64,000 nucleotides of DNA from Rickettsiella grylli (lineage in GTDB: Bacteria; Pseudomonadota; Gammaproteobacteria; Diplorickettsiales; Diplorickettsiaceae). Under the pieces are notes generated by a model. It was not told the origin of the DNA. It searched no databases and was given only the letters and a program-made list of their open reading frames with translations. Shown here piece by piece: positions 8,510 through 16,934 of this stretch. The stretch covers positions 206,001 through 270,000 of the forward strand of contig NZ_AAQJ02000001.1 of the NCBI RefSeq assembly GCF_000168295.1, written 5' to 3'. The position numbers and the translations under genes are program-made. Within the stretch, counting starts at the first letter, position 1, and each line of letters opens with the position of its first letter.

Positions 8510-9250
8510 TCAAACGATAAAATTTAAATATTTGTTTAAAACGCCTCTAAGTTCATCATTAGACATATATTTCTCAGGCATTACTTCGGGTGCTCTATCA
8601 TTGAGCGCTATATTTCTTGACCAGTCACGAGATTTTGACGGATGACACATGAGTGTTGCGACCATTTCTTTTGCATTTTGAACAATACGATGAAGCACAT
8701 CCGGCTCTAAATAATAGTAATCACCCGTTTTATAATGTTTTTTTTCGTAAAGTTCCATTTTGGTTTTACCAATTAGAGTCGTTTGAGTGTATTTATTTCT
8801 ATAATGATATTCATCATAATCCATGGCGTTAAAAACAGCAGAGTCTTTCCATAATTCATAATATAGATTACCATTTAATATAGTTGAGGCAAGATGCCAC
8901 CGATGGCTATGTAGATTTTCTTGCGATGAGTTATCTGGAAACCAGATATGAAACCGTAAAGTAAAATATTCATTCTTTAAAAGAACAATTTTGTAGAAAC
9001 CATTACCTTGAAAATAGGAATCTGAAGCAATTCTTTTAAGCTCATTAGGATTATTCATTATATCATGAATCATTTTGATGATGCCGCTTCTACCAAATTT
9101 TTTCAAATAAATAGCAAGATTGTTCATAAGCAATTCCGTACTATTAAATGTATAAAATAGTTGATAAATATCAGATGAGAGACTCATCAAAGACCCCGAA
9201 ACCCCATTTGACGCTTGAATAATCTCCATTAACTTTATGCTCCCTGTCAA
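8510..9250 (-). CDS. Cupin-like protein, possible metal-dependent dioxygenase
   Basis: The product is 246 residues. A cupin motif-1-like cluster, LHSHRWHLAS, gives His114, His116 and His119, followed by a Gly-Asn turn and Glu132 in YYELW. A second motif, YYLEPDVLHRI, supplies another His near 187. The spacing recalls cysteine-dioxygenase-like or RmlC-type cupins, but I do not recognise a named family. An N-terminal helical part of about 70 residues precedes the barrel. It lies 25 bp after the PLP-enzyme gene and 6 bp before the amidotransferase in the same operon, so a pathway oxidation or isomerisation step is the natural inference. Confidence 0.6.
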   Translation of the reverse strand: MTGSIKLMEIIQASNGVSGSLMSLSSDIYQLFYTFNSTELLMNNLAIYLKKFGRSGIIKMIHDIMNNPNELKRIASDSYFQGNGFYKIVLLKNEYFTLRFHIWFPDNSSQENLHSHRWHLASTILNGNLYYELWKDSAVFNAMDYDEYHYRNKYTQTTLIGKTKMELYEKKHYKTGDYYYLEPDVLHRIVQNAKEMVATLMCHPSKSRDWSRNIALNDRAPEVMPEKYMSNDELRGVLNKYLNFIV

Positions 9251-9275
9251 CGTTTAGATTTATCTATTCATACAT

Positions 9276-10340
9276 TCAAACTACCCAATCCTTGAATTGG
9301 TTCGCATGCCAATTCATCATATTATTATTTAGATTAAAAATCCCTATTGAACCACCCGTATGCAGCAGAATGGTTACTTTTTTTCTAGTGGATTGATCTA
9401 ATGAAGTTAAAAAATTTAAACCAAGATATGCTTTTATCATATAATTGGTATCTAGTAATAAAGCATAATTTTGCAAAGCTTTTTGCATTGCATCTAGCTC
9501 AATTTTGCTCGGCTCATCGTATTTACCATTAGACGGAAGTTTTAAAAGAAATACATTTTGAATGTTATTAGAAAGAAAAGGTATTCTTTTTAATAGATCA
9601 AACTTCATATTTTCTAATCGTTTCATCCCTATATCGGGCTCATCACCAATACACATGCCATAAATATTCCAAGACAAGCCTAGAATATCTGCTGCGACAT
9701 GTAGTCCTAAACAAGTACCACCTGAGCCAAATGGAAGGACAATATTCACTTCACCATCAATATTGTTTTCAAAACATTGACCCGCAAGTTCAAAACCTAG
9801 CTCAATACTGCCTACTATACCGGGCCATTCAGAAGCTCCTGAATTTATTCTATAAACAGACTCGCCTCTATCTAAAAGCGCATCGACTATTTCATCCATC
9901 TTATTGGAGATATCTTCCCATTTACTTTCTTCGAACCATGTTACTGAAGGATTAAACAAACTCGTTAGCAAATAATTCCCTTGTGCATGGTGAGGCTTCT
10001 TTTGAGTATCACCACCATAAACCACATGAGCTTTCAGTTGGTTTGCGGCTGCAAAATAAGAAACCGCTTTACACTGATTAGATGCCACGCTACCCGTCGT
10101 AACCAAAACGGTTGATTTTTTAGAAACGGCATCATCAATGATATAGGATATTTTTCGATATTTATTACCTGATCCTATATTGTCAATAGTATCTTCACGC
10201 TTAATATATAAATTAATATTAAAATCCATGGACATTTGATGATTGTAAAGGAGGGGTGTTAAACGATTCTTATTATATCCTGAAAATTTATTAGCATAAT
10301 CAGAAATCAATTTGTTGAAAATTTTTAGATAATAATTCAC
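9276..10340 (-). CDS. PLP-dependent deaminase/lyase of the ACC deaminase and D-cysteine desulfhydrase family
   Basis: The product is 354 residues of fold type II. Lys60 in GSGNKYRK is the expected Schiff-base lysine; FGSGGTCLGL near residue 205 is the phosphate-binding loop; LDTNYMIKAYLGL near residue 300 corresponds to the DPVYTGKA region. Family members deaminate ACC, D-cysteine or L-cysteate; which applies here cannot be read from sequence. Sitting between a methyltransferase (7-bp gap) and a cupin inside the operon, it more likely makes or breaks a beta-substituted amino-acid intermediate than serves cysteine catabolism. This is inference. Confidence 0.85.
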   Translation of the reverse strand: MNYYLKIFNKLISDYANKFSGYNKNRLTPLLYNHQMSMDFNINLYIKREDTIDNIGSGNKYRKISYIIDDAVSKKSTVLVTTGSVASNQCKAVSYFAAANQLKAHVVYGGDTQKKPHHAQGNYLLTSLFNPSVTWFEESKWEDISNKMDEIVDALLDRGESVYRINSGASEWPGIVGSIELGFELAGQCFENNIDGEVNIVLPFGSGGTCLGLHVAADILGLSWNIYGMCIGDEPDIGMKRLENMKFDLLKRIPFLSNNIQNVFLLKLPSNGKYDEPSKIELDAMQKALQNYALLLDTNYMIKAYLGLNFLTSLDQSTRKKVTILLHTGGSIGIFNLNNNMMNWHANQFKDWVV

Positions 10341-10347
10341 AACGAAC

Positions 10348-11148
10348 TCATTTTCTAAATTTTAGAGCATATAAATATGGGTATTGATTTTTATTTGATG
10401 AGTTAGACCAACCAAATTTATTATTTATATCTAAATCCTCGAACAGCTTAAATGGTGTGTAGGGGTATTCTTTCATCTTTTCAAGCTTCATGGTAGTGTT
10501 CAGCAATGCACTTACCACATCAGCAAGATTATGTTTCCATCTATATTCAGAATATTTAATAGGTGATTCACGATCAGTATAAGTTCCGGTTGTCTCTTCA
10601 CACACTGTTTGACCGTCTGAAAAGTATTGCAGTTTGCCGCTTATATTTCCATTGTAGACATAGTCTAGTATAGGGTGAAACTCAATTAAAACAAATTCTC
10701 CGTTTTTTTTTAAAACTTTAAAAATTTCTTTTGCCCAGATATCCAAATCATATAACCAGCAAATAACACCATAAGATGAATAGATAATATCAAATGTATT
10801 TGCTGCTATATATTGACTTAACTGATGGACGTCTCCAATAATAAATTGAGAGTTAATATTGGACTTTTTACACAAGATTTTAGCATAATTTATTGCTTCT
10901 GATGATAAGTCAACCCCAACAGTCTCAGCTCCCATTCGAGAAAATGATAATGTATCTAGCCCGAAATGACATTGGAGATGAAGTAATTTTTTACGAAAAA
11001 CATCTGATAAAAATTCCCGCTCTGGAAAATTTAAAGTCGATTTTCCTTTCAAAAAACCTTCAACATCATAAAAACTAGAGTTGATGTGAACACTTGTCCT
11101 AAGATTCCATCCATGTTGATTTGTTTTAATTTCAAATTTCATATTCAA
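10348..11148 (-). CDS. Class I SAM-dependent methyltransferase
   Basis: The product is 266 residues. Motif I is LLHLQCHFGLDTLSFSRMG, with AETVGVDLSS as the acidic motif II that binds the ribose of SAM and DIIYSSYGVICW as motif IV. This is a Methyltransf_11/25-type Rossmann fold. The first Gly of motif I is replaced (QCHFG rather than GxGxG), as in several small-molecule methyltransferases. The gene overlaps the end of the carbamoyltransferase gene by 17 bp, implying translational coupling. Its acceptor in the pathway is unknown; O-, N- or C-methylation are all possible. Confidence 0.85.
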   Translation of the reverse strand: MNMKFEIKTNQHGWNLRTSVHINSSFYDVEGFLKGKSTLNFPEREFLSDVFRKKLLHLQCHFGLDTLSFSRMGAETVGVDLSSEAINYAKILCKKSNINSQFIIGDVHQLSQYIAANTFDIIYSSYGVICWLYDLDIWAKEIFKVLKKNGEFVLIEFHPILDYVYNGNISGKLQYFSDGQTVCEETTGTYTDRESPIKYSEYRWKHNLADVVSALLNTTMKLEKMKEYPYTPFKLFEDLDINNKFGWSNSSNKNQYPYLYALKFRK

Positions 11149-12877
11149 ACACCTTTTTTAAGGATGCACTTTGTGTTGCATGAACAGGATTTTTAACCAA
11201 ATAACTACCCATCATGAGATAATCAATTCCCGATATAAAGAATGAAGAAAGCGAATCGTAAGGGCTTTCATCAATAGGTTTTCCACGAACATTTAATGAC
11301 GTGTTGATCAAAACAGGTACTTGCGAATATGCTTCAAATGCTTTAAGCAGGTCATAAAGATAACTATCCTGTTCTTTATATATAACTTGTGCTCTTGCAG
11401 TTCCATCATGATGCACGACAGCAGGTATTTTAGCCTTTGCAATATCTCGAGCTTTTACAATTAACATCATATATCGATTGGGTAAGCCTTCAAAATAGGT
11501 TTCAAAAGAATCAGAGGTCACCAAAGGTGCTAAAGGTCTAAATTGTTCTCTCACTTTTAATGAATTTAGTTTAGTGCGAGTTTTTTCTGATCGAGGGGAA
11601 GCTAACAAACTGCGATTGCCAAGCGCGCGAGGACCAAACTCCATTCTACCCCGATGAAGTGCAACAATTTTCTCATTAGAGAGTAACTTGGCTAACGTCT
11701 GAATAGACTCAGATAATGAAAGTTTTTTATAGGATAAGTTTGCTTGTTTTAGCGATGTTTCAATTTCATTATCTGAATACTCAGTGCCCAAAAACATTGA
11801 TTCCCAAGATAACTGTGGACAACCACCTGATTGCACCCAACTTAACGCCGCAGCTCCAATGGCTGTCCCTGCGTCATGTGATGCGGGCTGAATAAAATAA
11901 TTTTTCACAACAGGGTTACTTACTAAGCGGCTATTAGCGAGTATGTTGAGAAATGTTCCACCCGCTAAACAAAGATTGGCAGCGTGATATTTTTTCATAA
12001 AATGCAGCATTATATGCTCTAGGATTTCTTCAAGTCTGATTTGAGCCGATCGTGCCATATCGAAATGCTTTTGATCCAAAACAGAATTGTATTTACGTTC
12101 AGTACCTAAAAATGAGCTTAAATTAAACAGCTTCTTAGCATCAATAGCGTATAACCCATTAGGCTTTATTAAAACAAGCTGTTGCATTTGTTGACGATAT
12201 AAATCTTTTCCATAAGCAGACATTCCCATGACTTTATATTCATCAGAGAAAGGTTCAAACCCCAAGTGTTGTGTCATACATGAATAAAAAAATCCCAACG
12301 AGTGTGGCAAAATTGTTGACGCTATTTTTTTTAAATAACCCTCTTTTCCTAAATAGATGGATGTAGTCGCATTTTCGCCACTACCATCTGAAACAATCAC
12401 GAGTGATTCAGAAAAACCTGAACAAAAAAATGCGGATGCAGCGTGTGACAAATGGTGATCCCATTCTTTGTAACGCACATTTAATAAATACTTAGGGGAC
12501 ATAATCTGTTTTGTGCGATGTGGTATTTCAAAGCCACTTTTTATCGATGGAAATACATTCGATGCAGTTCGAAATGCTGAAATCTCCTGTTTGAGTGAGG
12601 AGCGTCTGCGGTTAATTAAACAACCCCATAGACTTTTCAAATGAGCCCATCTATCATACGAGTAGGCAATCTCATGAATATCTTTAAAGGTCATGTTTTG
12701 AGAGTTTAAGGCAGAATATATTGCTTGAAATGGCACATAGGTTTGATATGGACTGTATTTTCTGCCATGTTTAATCCGAGTTAAGCGTTCGTCTTCCATT
12801 GCAAATAGCAACTTCCCATTTGCGATTAAAGCAACAGCGGGATGTTCAAAGAAGCTATTTATTCCTAAAATATTCAT
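11132..12877 (-). CDS. O-carbamoyltransferase (NodU/CmcH/TobZ family)
   Basis: The product is 581 residues. The Kae1-like N-terminal domain starts MNILGINSFFEHPAVALI; HHLSHAASAF (His141, His142, His145) and Asp164 in SDGSG are the metal and nucleotide-binding residues; GGTFLN and ASHDAGTAIGAA follow. The C-terminal domain holds the hallmark GRMEFGPRALGNRS. This family moves a carbamoyl group from carbamoyl phosphate via carbamoyl-AMP to a hydroxyl, as in nodulation factors, cephamycin and tobramycin. It overlaps the upstream unknown gene by 23 bp and the methyltransferase by 17 bp. It is one of the strongest signs that the locus makes a specialised metabolite. Confidence 0.93.
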   Translation of the reverse strand: MNILGINSFFEHPAVALIANGKLLFAMEDERLTRIKHGRKYSPYQTYVPFQAIYSALNSQNMTFKDIHEIAYSYDRWAHLKSLWGCLINRRRSSLKQEISAFRTASNVFPSIKSGFEIPHRTKQIMSPKYLLNVRYKEWDHHLSHAASAFFCSGFSESLVIVSDGSGENATTSIYLGKEGYLKKIASTILPHSLGFFYSCMTQHLGFEPFSDEYKVMGMSAYGKDLYRQQMQQLVLIKPNGLYAIDAKKLFNLSSFLGTERKYNSVLDQKHFDMARSAQIRLEEILEHIMLHFMKKYHAANLCLAGGTFLNILANSRLVSNPVVKNYFIQPASHDAGTAIGAAALSWVQSGGCPQLSWESMFLGTEYSDNEIETSLKQANLSYKKLSLSESIQTLAKLLSNEKIVALHRGRMEFGPRALGNRSLLASPRSEKTRTKLNSLKVREQFRPLAPLVTSDSFETYFEGLPNRYMMLIVKARDIAKAKIPAVVHHDGTARAQVIYKEQDSYLYDLLKAFEAYSQVPVLINTSLNVRGKPIDESPYDSLSSFFISGIDYLMMGSYLVKNPVHATQSASLKKVFEYEI

Positions 12878-14234
12878 TTTTCCTTATCTCTTTCGGTTTA
12901 CAATCAATTATGTAACGCGAACAATGCAATGTACCAATTGTTTCTGACAAAGGTAAGTCAAGAAATTGAGTTGCAAACGCATCTAAATCAGTTTTTTCAT
13001 TTAAATAGGCAATAAGATTTTTTTGTTCTATATTCATTTCTAGCAACGGACTACCACCTAATTGACTCAATTTATCGTCTATAATTACTGCTAAATCCGC
13101 AGATGATAAAAAAGGAGCTCTTGTATTGGTTAGGGCAATTATTTTTTGATAATGATCTACATAATCTTGTTGTGAAGTGCCTCCTACTGCTACTACTCCA
13201 GGAAGCAAACAACGCATTAAATAGGCCAAAAATTTATCGGCAAAAATATCTTCATTTCTTAGTGCGTTTGTTAATGATTCAACCGAGAAAACAAACGGAA
13301 GTGGAATATCTATGTCCTCAATATGATATTTTGCATTATTACCAAACCCAACGAGCTTTAATGGATAAAGACGCGTATTTTTTCTGTACCAAAAAAAATC
13401 TGGTGTTGATTTATTGATAACCTTATTTTCATTTGAGTTAACAAAACTACGTTTTACATCTATAAATGCGTCTCTTACGTTGGGATCAAAAAGTAAGGTA
13501 TAAACAGGGCTATAAGTATCCCTCAAATGAATTTCTGTCAAACGGGAAACCATACTTTCGTCAAAGGCTATCCGTTCTACTTTTCCGGGTATCTTTAATA
13601 AATCCCATAATATTTTATTACTTTGATGATAGCCAAAAGAAGGACTTGGATAATTTCTGTCATTTATGCTATTTAACAGAGAAGATTTTGCGAATAGTTG
13701 TTCACCTGAAATTAATTTAATCTGAACTTTAGTTGGTTTTGGAAGACAGCAAAAATTTGAGTTTTTAAGCGTGCGCTTTGAAAATGGAAGTATAGAAAAA
13801 AGAGAGCTCATAGTACGTAAAAAAGTAGGGCCTTGAATAGGATTACGTTTCGACAAACAACTTACGGTTGTACATTGCGATGTAAACATTTTGTCAATGT
13901 CATTTTCTTGGCAAGCAATCGCATACATAAAATTATTTAAAAATGTCTCTGAATCTAAAAGTAGACTCGCATGATCGGCTTGCTGTATTACGGGCGTTTT
14001 TTCTAATAAAGCACATTGATTATCAATGTTAGTTTGTGCATGCTGATGCAGATAAATGGCAATTGCTTTTTGAAGATATGAAAAATAACGATTGTTTTTT
14101 TTATTAGGCGAAGGGATTAGGTTTTTTAAATATTGCCTTAATGATAAATTTAAACTAGCTTTTATACGTTTGGCTAATTTGAAATTTTCTAAGTCAAACT
14201 GATTGATCAAATTTAATGCTTCAGCAGATATCAT
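12855..14234 (-). CDS. Unknown protein encoded in the middle of the biosynthetic operon
   Basis: The product is 459 residues from the ATG at 14234; an ATG at 14261 would give 468. Either start overlaps the SHMT-like gene. I do not recognise the family. It looks like a soluble, folded enzyme: no signal peptide or membrane segment, a recurring QADHASLLLDSETFLNN block near residue 85, an QCTTVSCLSKRNPIQGP block near 120, TLLFDPNVRDAF in the middle, and PGVVAVGGTSQQDYVDHY near residue 350. Both neighbours overlap it, which argues for co-translation and a required role. It is a good candidate for a new enzyme type in this pathway. Confidence 0.7.
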   Translation of the reverse strand: MISAEALNLINQFDLENFKLAKRIKASLNLSLRQYLKNLIPSPNKKNNRYFSYLQKAIAIYLHQHAQTNIDNQCALLEKTPVIQQADHASLLLDSETFLNNFMYAIACQENDIDKMFTSQCTTVSCLSKRNPIQGPTFLRTMSSLFSILPFSKRTLKNSNFCCLPKPTKVQIKLISGEQLFAKSSLLNSINDRNYPSPSFGYHQSNKILWDLLKIPGKVERIAFDESMVSRLTEIHLRDTYSPVYTLLFDPNVRDAFIDVKRSFVNSNENKVINKSTPDFFWYRKNTRLYPLKLVGFGNNAKYHIEDIDIPLPFVFSVESLTNALRNEDIFADKFLAYLMRCLLPGVVAVGGTSQQDYVDHYQKIIALTNTRAPFLSSADLAVIIDDKLSQLGGSPLLEMNIEQKNLIAYLNEKTDLDAFATQFLDLPLSETIGTLHCSRYIIDCKPKEIRKNEYFRNK

Positions 14235-15549
14235 AAATAAAAGCTTCGGCTGAAGTAGCATTAATATATGTTCTTAAAAATTCGCTTATTTGCCCATTAG
14301 GTAAAGATTCAAATTTAAAACAGAAATTGGGTTGATTCCTAAGTTGTCTGATTTTCCTTATTTTTGATTTACCCACATCAAGTGCCTCATTATCAATAGC
14401 AATAAATGCTTGGCAAAGCTCCTCAACATCATTCATTGATGCCCCATAACGCGTAAATTCAGATAATGATAATCGGAAACCTGGAGAATGAATGCCTGGT
14501 AATTCTTGAAAATAATTTAGATACAAACCTGCTTCACAAAGCTTGCTAAATAAAATGCAAGCTTCTTTCTCACTTTCAAAAGCCACCCATAGTTGATGGC
14601 ATTCTGTATATTTTTTACCATGCTTTACTACATGATAGCCAAATTTATTTAATAACTCTCCCATATAGCGAGTATTAATGACAATGTTTTCTGCATATTT
14701 TTTTCCTTTGCAAAATTTAAATTCAATCAGCGTAATAGCTAACGAAATGACACTTGCCGCATGATGATGACTGACGAAGTGATCCGTTGCCGACTCAATT
14801 TTTTTTGAAAGTATAGGATCGTTCGTGGCCAAAAAACCTTTATGAGGGCCAGGGAAGGTCTTATGGGTTGAACCGCCAAAGCAATGTGCGCCCTCATCAA
14901 GAGGGTTATTACATACACCACCGAAAATAAGTCCATTAATATGACTAGAATCATAGTGAATGATGGTTGATGGTGAAACTATATCAATAATTTCACGCAT
15001 TTTTTTTACAGAAATTGGAAATAAGAAAGTAGCTTGATCGATATAAACTAACGAAGGTTTAACTTTTTTCAATATATCTTCAAATGCAATGTAGTTTATT
15101 TCATGGCAGTTAGACATTGGAATATCATTTACTTTTAGAGCAAGCCTTTCTGCAACTACACTACTACTTGGATGTCCACCGCAAGTCAATGGAACAGTAA
15201 GAATTGAATCTCCTCGTTTGGTTAAAGCAGCAAGTGTTACCGTCATACAATTAATACCTGAAATGGGTCGAACATTTATATATTTTGCTTTAGCTAATTC
15301 GATAAGTAGAGGTTTCAAGATAGTTTGTTCGATGCTAGCTAAATGTTGACCGCTGGGGAAAACCCATTTACCAAATAGTCGTAAATCATCAAGAAAGTAA
15401 CGCGATTGATTGTCCAAAAGGTAAGGTATACGAGCTAGTGGCGAAAGAACATTTTCGCTCGGAACTAAACTAATGGTTTGCTTTGTGTATTTTTCATGCT
15501 CAAGCAAAAGTTCTAAAAGTTTATTGATGTTTAATAAGTGCTTATCCAT
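14221..15549 (-). CDS. Serine hydroxymethyltransferase-like PLP enzyme (possible aldolase or transaldolase)
   Basis: The product is 442 residues. SHMT motifs are clear: SLVPSENVLSP (Glu32), PISGINCM, LTCGGHPSSS (His126, PLP-stacking position), HYDSSHINGLI (Asp200, His203) and GGSTHKTFPGP with Lys230 as the PLP lysine. It differs from housekeeping GlyA in having an altered PTSGSxAN loop and an extended C-terminus. SHMT-like enzymes in natural-product pathways act as beta-hydroxy-amino-acid aldolases or threonine transaldolases. It is the first gene of the seven-gene operon, with an upstream AAGGA. I infer that it builds the amino-acid backbone; a methylserine-type hydroxymethyl transfer is the alternative. 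Confidence 0.85.
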   Translation of the reverse strand: MDKHLLNINKLLELLLEHEKYTKQTISLVPSENVLSPLARIPYLLDNQSRYFLDDLRLFGKWVFPSGQHLASIEQTILKPLLIELAKAKYINVRPISGINCMTVTLAALTKRGDSILTVPLTCGGHPSSSVVAERLALKVNDIPMSNCHEINYIAFEDILKKVKPSLVYIDQATFLFPISVKKMREIIDIVSPSTIIHYDSSHINGLIFGGVCNNPLDEGAHCFGGSTHKTFPGPHKGFLATNDPILSKKIESATDHFVSHHHAASVISLAITLIEFKFCKGKKYAENIVINTRYMGELLNKFGYHVVKHGKKYTECHQLWVAFESEKEACILFSKLCEAGLYLNYFQELPGIHSPGFRLSLSEFTRYGASMNDVEELCQAFIAIDNEALDVGKSKIRKIRQLRNQPNFCFKFESLPNGQISEFLRTYINATSAEAFIYDIC

Positions 15550-15920
15550 GATTTCTCTATTCCTTGAGATTAAAATGCGTACTTAGAAAACAGTCTTATT
15601 AGGATTTTTAATTACACAATTTGTATATATCCTTAATCTAATTATTGATAGCAACATGACTTTTAACACCCATGAAGAACTATTATTACATATCTGACAT
15701 AAACTTTGCAATCTTAATATCACGATTCAAAAATATAAATAGAATACAAATAACATCATGAACAACTATTGATTGAATGACTTAGATAGAAAATAAAATC
15801 ATGGTAATATTTATGGTAATATTTACCTGGTTTAAAGTCATTAAACAGAATCTTAATCTTAAATATATGGAATTAACTTCTCAATTTAATACTGAATGAT
15901 GAGAAAGAGAGAAAGGGAAT
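15550..15920. promoter_or_regulatory. Divergent control region of the cluster
   Basis: The 371 bp between the minus-strand operon and the formyltransferase gene contain no recognisable gene. They are very AT-rich and must hold the promoters of both units. The only clear structure is a tandem 12-bp repeat (see 15801-15824). AAAGGG before the ATG at 15921 is the ribosome site of the formyltransferase. I could not pick a convincing -35/-10 pair. Confidence 0.5.
15801..15824. repeat. Tandem 12-bp repeat, possible operator
   Basis: The unit ATGGTAATATTT occurs twice in direct succession and is followed by ACC, so GGTAATATTTACC at its end is also a near palindrome. It lies about 100 bp before the formyltransferase start and 250 bp from the operon start. 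Paired sites of this size often bind a dimeric regulator, but no regulator gene is present in the cluster. Confidence 0.5.
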
Positions 15921-16934
15921 ATGTATAAATATATCATTTATTCGTCTTACTCAGCAGGTTTTGAATTTGCATGTAAAATCAGAAAAAAAAGGGAAATACT
16001 AATTCTTTCGCCCTGTAATTCACCTTTTAAACAACTCTATAAACATAAATTTAAAGATAAATTATATTTATTCTCGGATATCAAAGATCCCACTTTATGG
16101 GGCACCATAAACGCGTTTCAACCGGATTTTATAGTCTCCTGTGTATTTAGTGAGAAAATACCCAATGAGCATATTCAACAAGCTAAGATTTTAGCGGTTA
16201 ATATTCACCCTTCGGCACTGCCGGAAATTAGAACGGGAGATTCATCATTTTGGAATATTCTTTTAGAAAGTGAAACCTATACAGTAACCATGCATAAATT
16301 AACTGAACACTGGGATAGTGGTGATATTATTTTCTCAGATAAACGCAAACTTCAATCTTATGCGACAAAATCTTCTATGATTGATGATTTTCGCTATTAT
16401 ATGAGAGATAATGCCGATCGATTTCAAGCAGCACTAGAAAGTAAAAATAGAAAAATAATTTTTCAAACTAATGGAAAGTACTATCCGAAACCAAAAACAA
16501 AACACTTCTATTTGAATCTTGATGAAAGTGCAATTTTTATTGATAGACTTATTCGTGCCTGTAACGATGAAATTAGCGTTATTGTAAGATTTAAAGAGTA
16601 TCAAGTTATACTACTTGAGTCTATAGCATTGCCAAAAACCTCAACCAAACCCCCAGGCTTTATTGAAATAATAGATAATAAATTAATATTAAATACCGTC
16701 GATTATAAACTACAAATTAATGTATTGCATGTTGAATCTTATGGTTACATTAGCGCCGATAGGTTCATTAGTATTTTCGATACAAGCATGTCGCCTGTGT
16801 CACCTAGATTCGAACCCAATCTACCAAACAACATTTCGATTAAAAAAATATATAAACTTTATCAAGATCATTTTTCACTTAAGGAAAATTTAAGGGAGTA
16901 TTCAAGGAACTGTGTCAACGCTAAACTAAATTAA
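15921..16934 (+). CDS. Methionyl-tRNA formyltransferase-like small-molecule formyltransferase, C-terminus altered by an IS
   Basis: The product is 337 residues. The catalytic triad matches Fmt in identity and spacing: Asn94 and His96 in NIHPSALP, Asp132 in WDSGDII (E. coli Fmt 106/108/144). The 10-formyl-THF-binding N-domain is followed by a C-terminal domain. The first 80 residues differ from housekeeping Fmt, so it probably formylates an amine or hydroxylamine of the pathway product. The last 13 residues (REYSRNCVNAKLN) are encoded by the IS256-type element. Without the IS, the frame would continue KASDFNGYLQNNLKS and stop at 18260-18262, so only the tail is changed and activity may survive. 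Confidence 0.85.
   Translation: MYKYIIYSSYSAGFEFACKIRKKREILILSPCNSPFKQLYKHKFKDKLYLFSDIKDPTLWGTINAFQPDFIVSCVFSEKIPNEHIQQAKILAVNIHPSALPEIRTGDSSFWNILLESETYTVTMHKLTEHWDSGDIIFSDKRKLQSYATKSSMIDDFRYYMRDNADRFQAALESKNRKIIFQTNGKYYPKPKTKHFYLNLDESAIFIDRLIRACNDEISVIVRFKEYQVILLESIALPKTSTKPPGFIEIIDNKLILNTVDYKLQINVLHVESYGYISADRFISIFDTSMSPVSPRFEPNLPNNISIKKIYKLYQDHFSLKENLREYSRNCVNAKLN
16886..16893 (+). repeat. Target-site duplication of the IS256-family element, left copy
   Basis: The 8-bp sequence AAATTTAA directly before the left inverted repeat is repeated at 18208-18215 directly after the right one. An 8-bp duplication is the norm for IS256-family transposition and shows a simple insertion. Confidence 0.85.

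Noticed and set aside
15921..16934. Housekeeping methionyl-tRNA formyltransferase (fmt)
   Set aside because: No def gene is adjacent, the N-terminus is unlike Fmt apart from the catalytic region, and it lies in the cluster; it is better read as a small-molecule enzyme.
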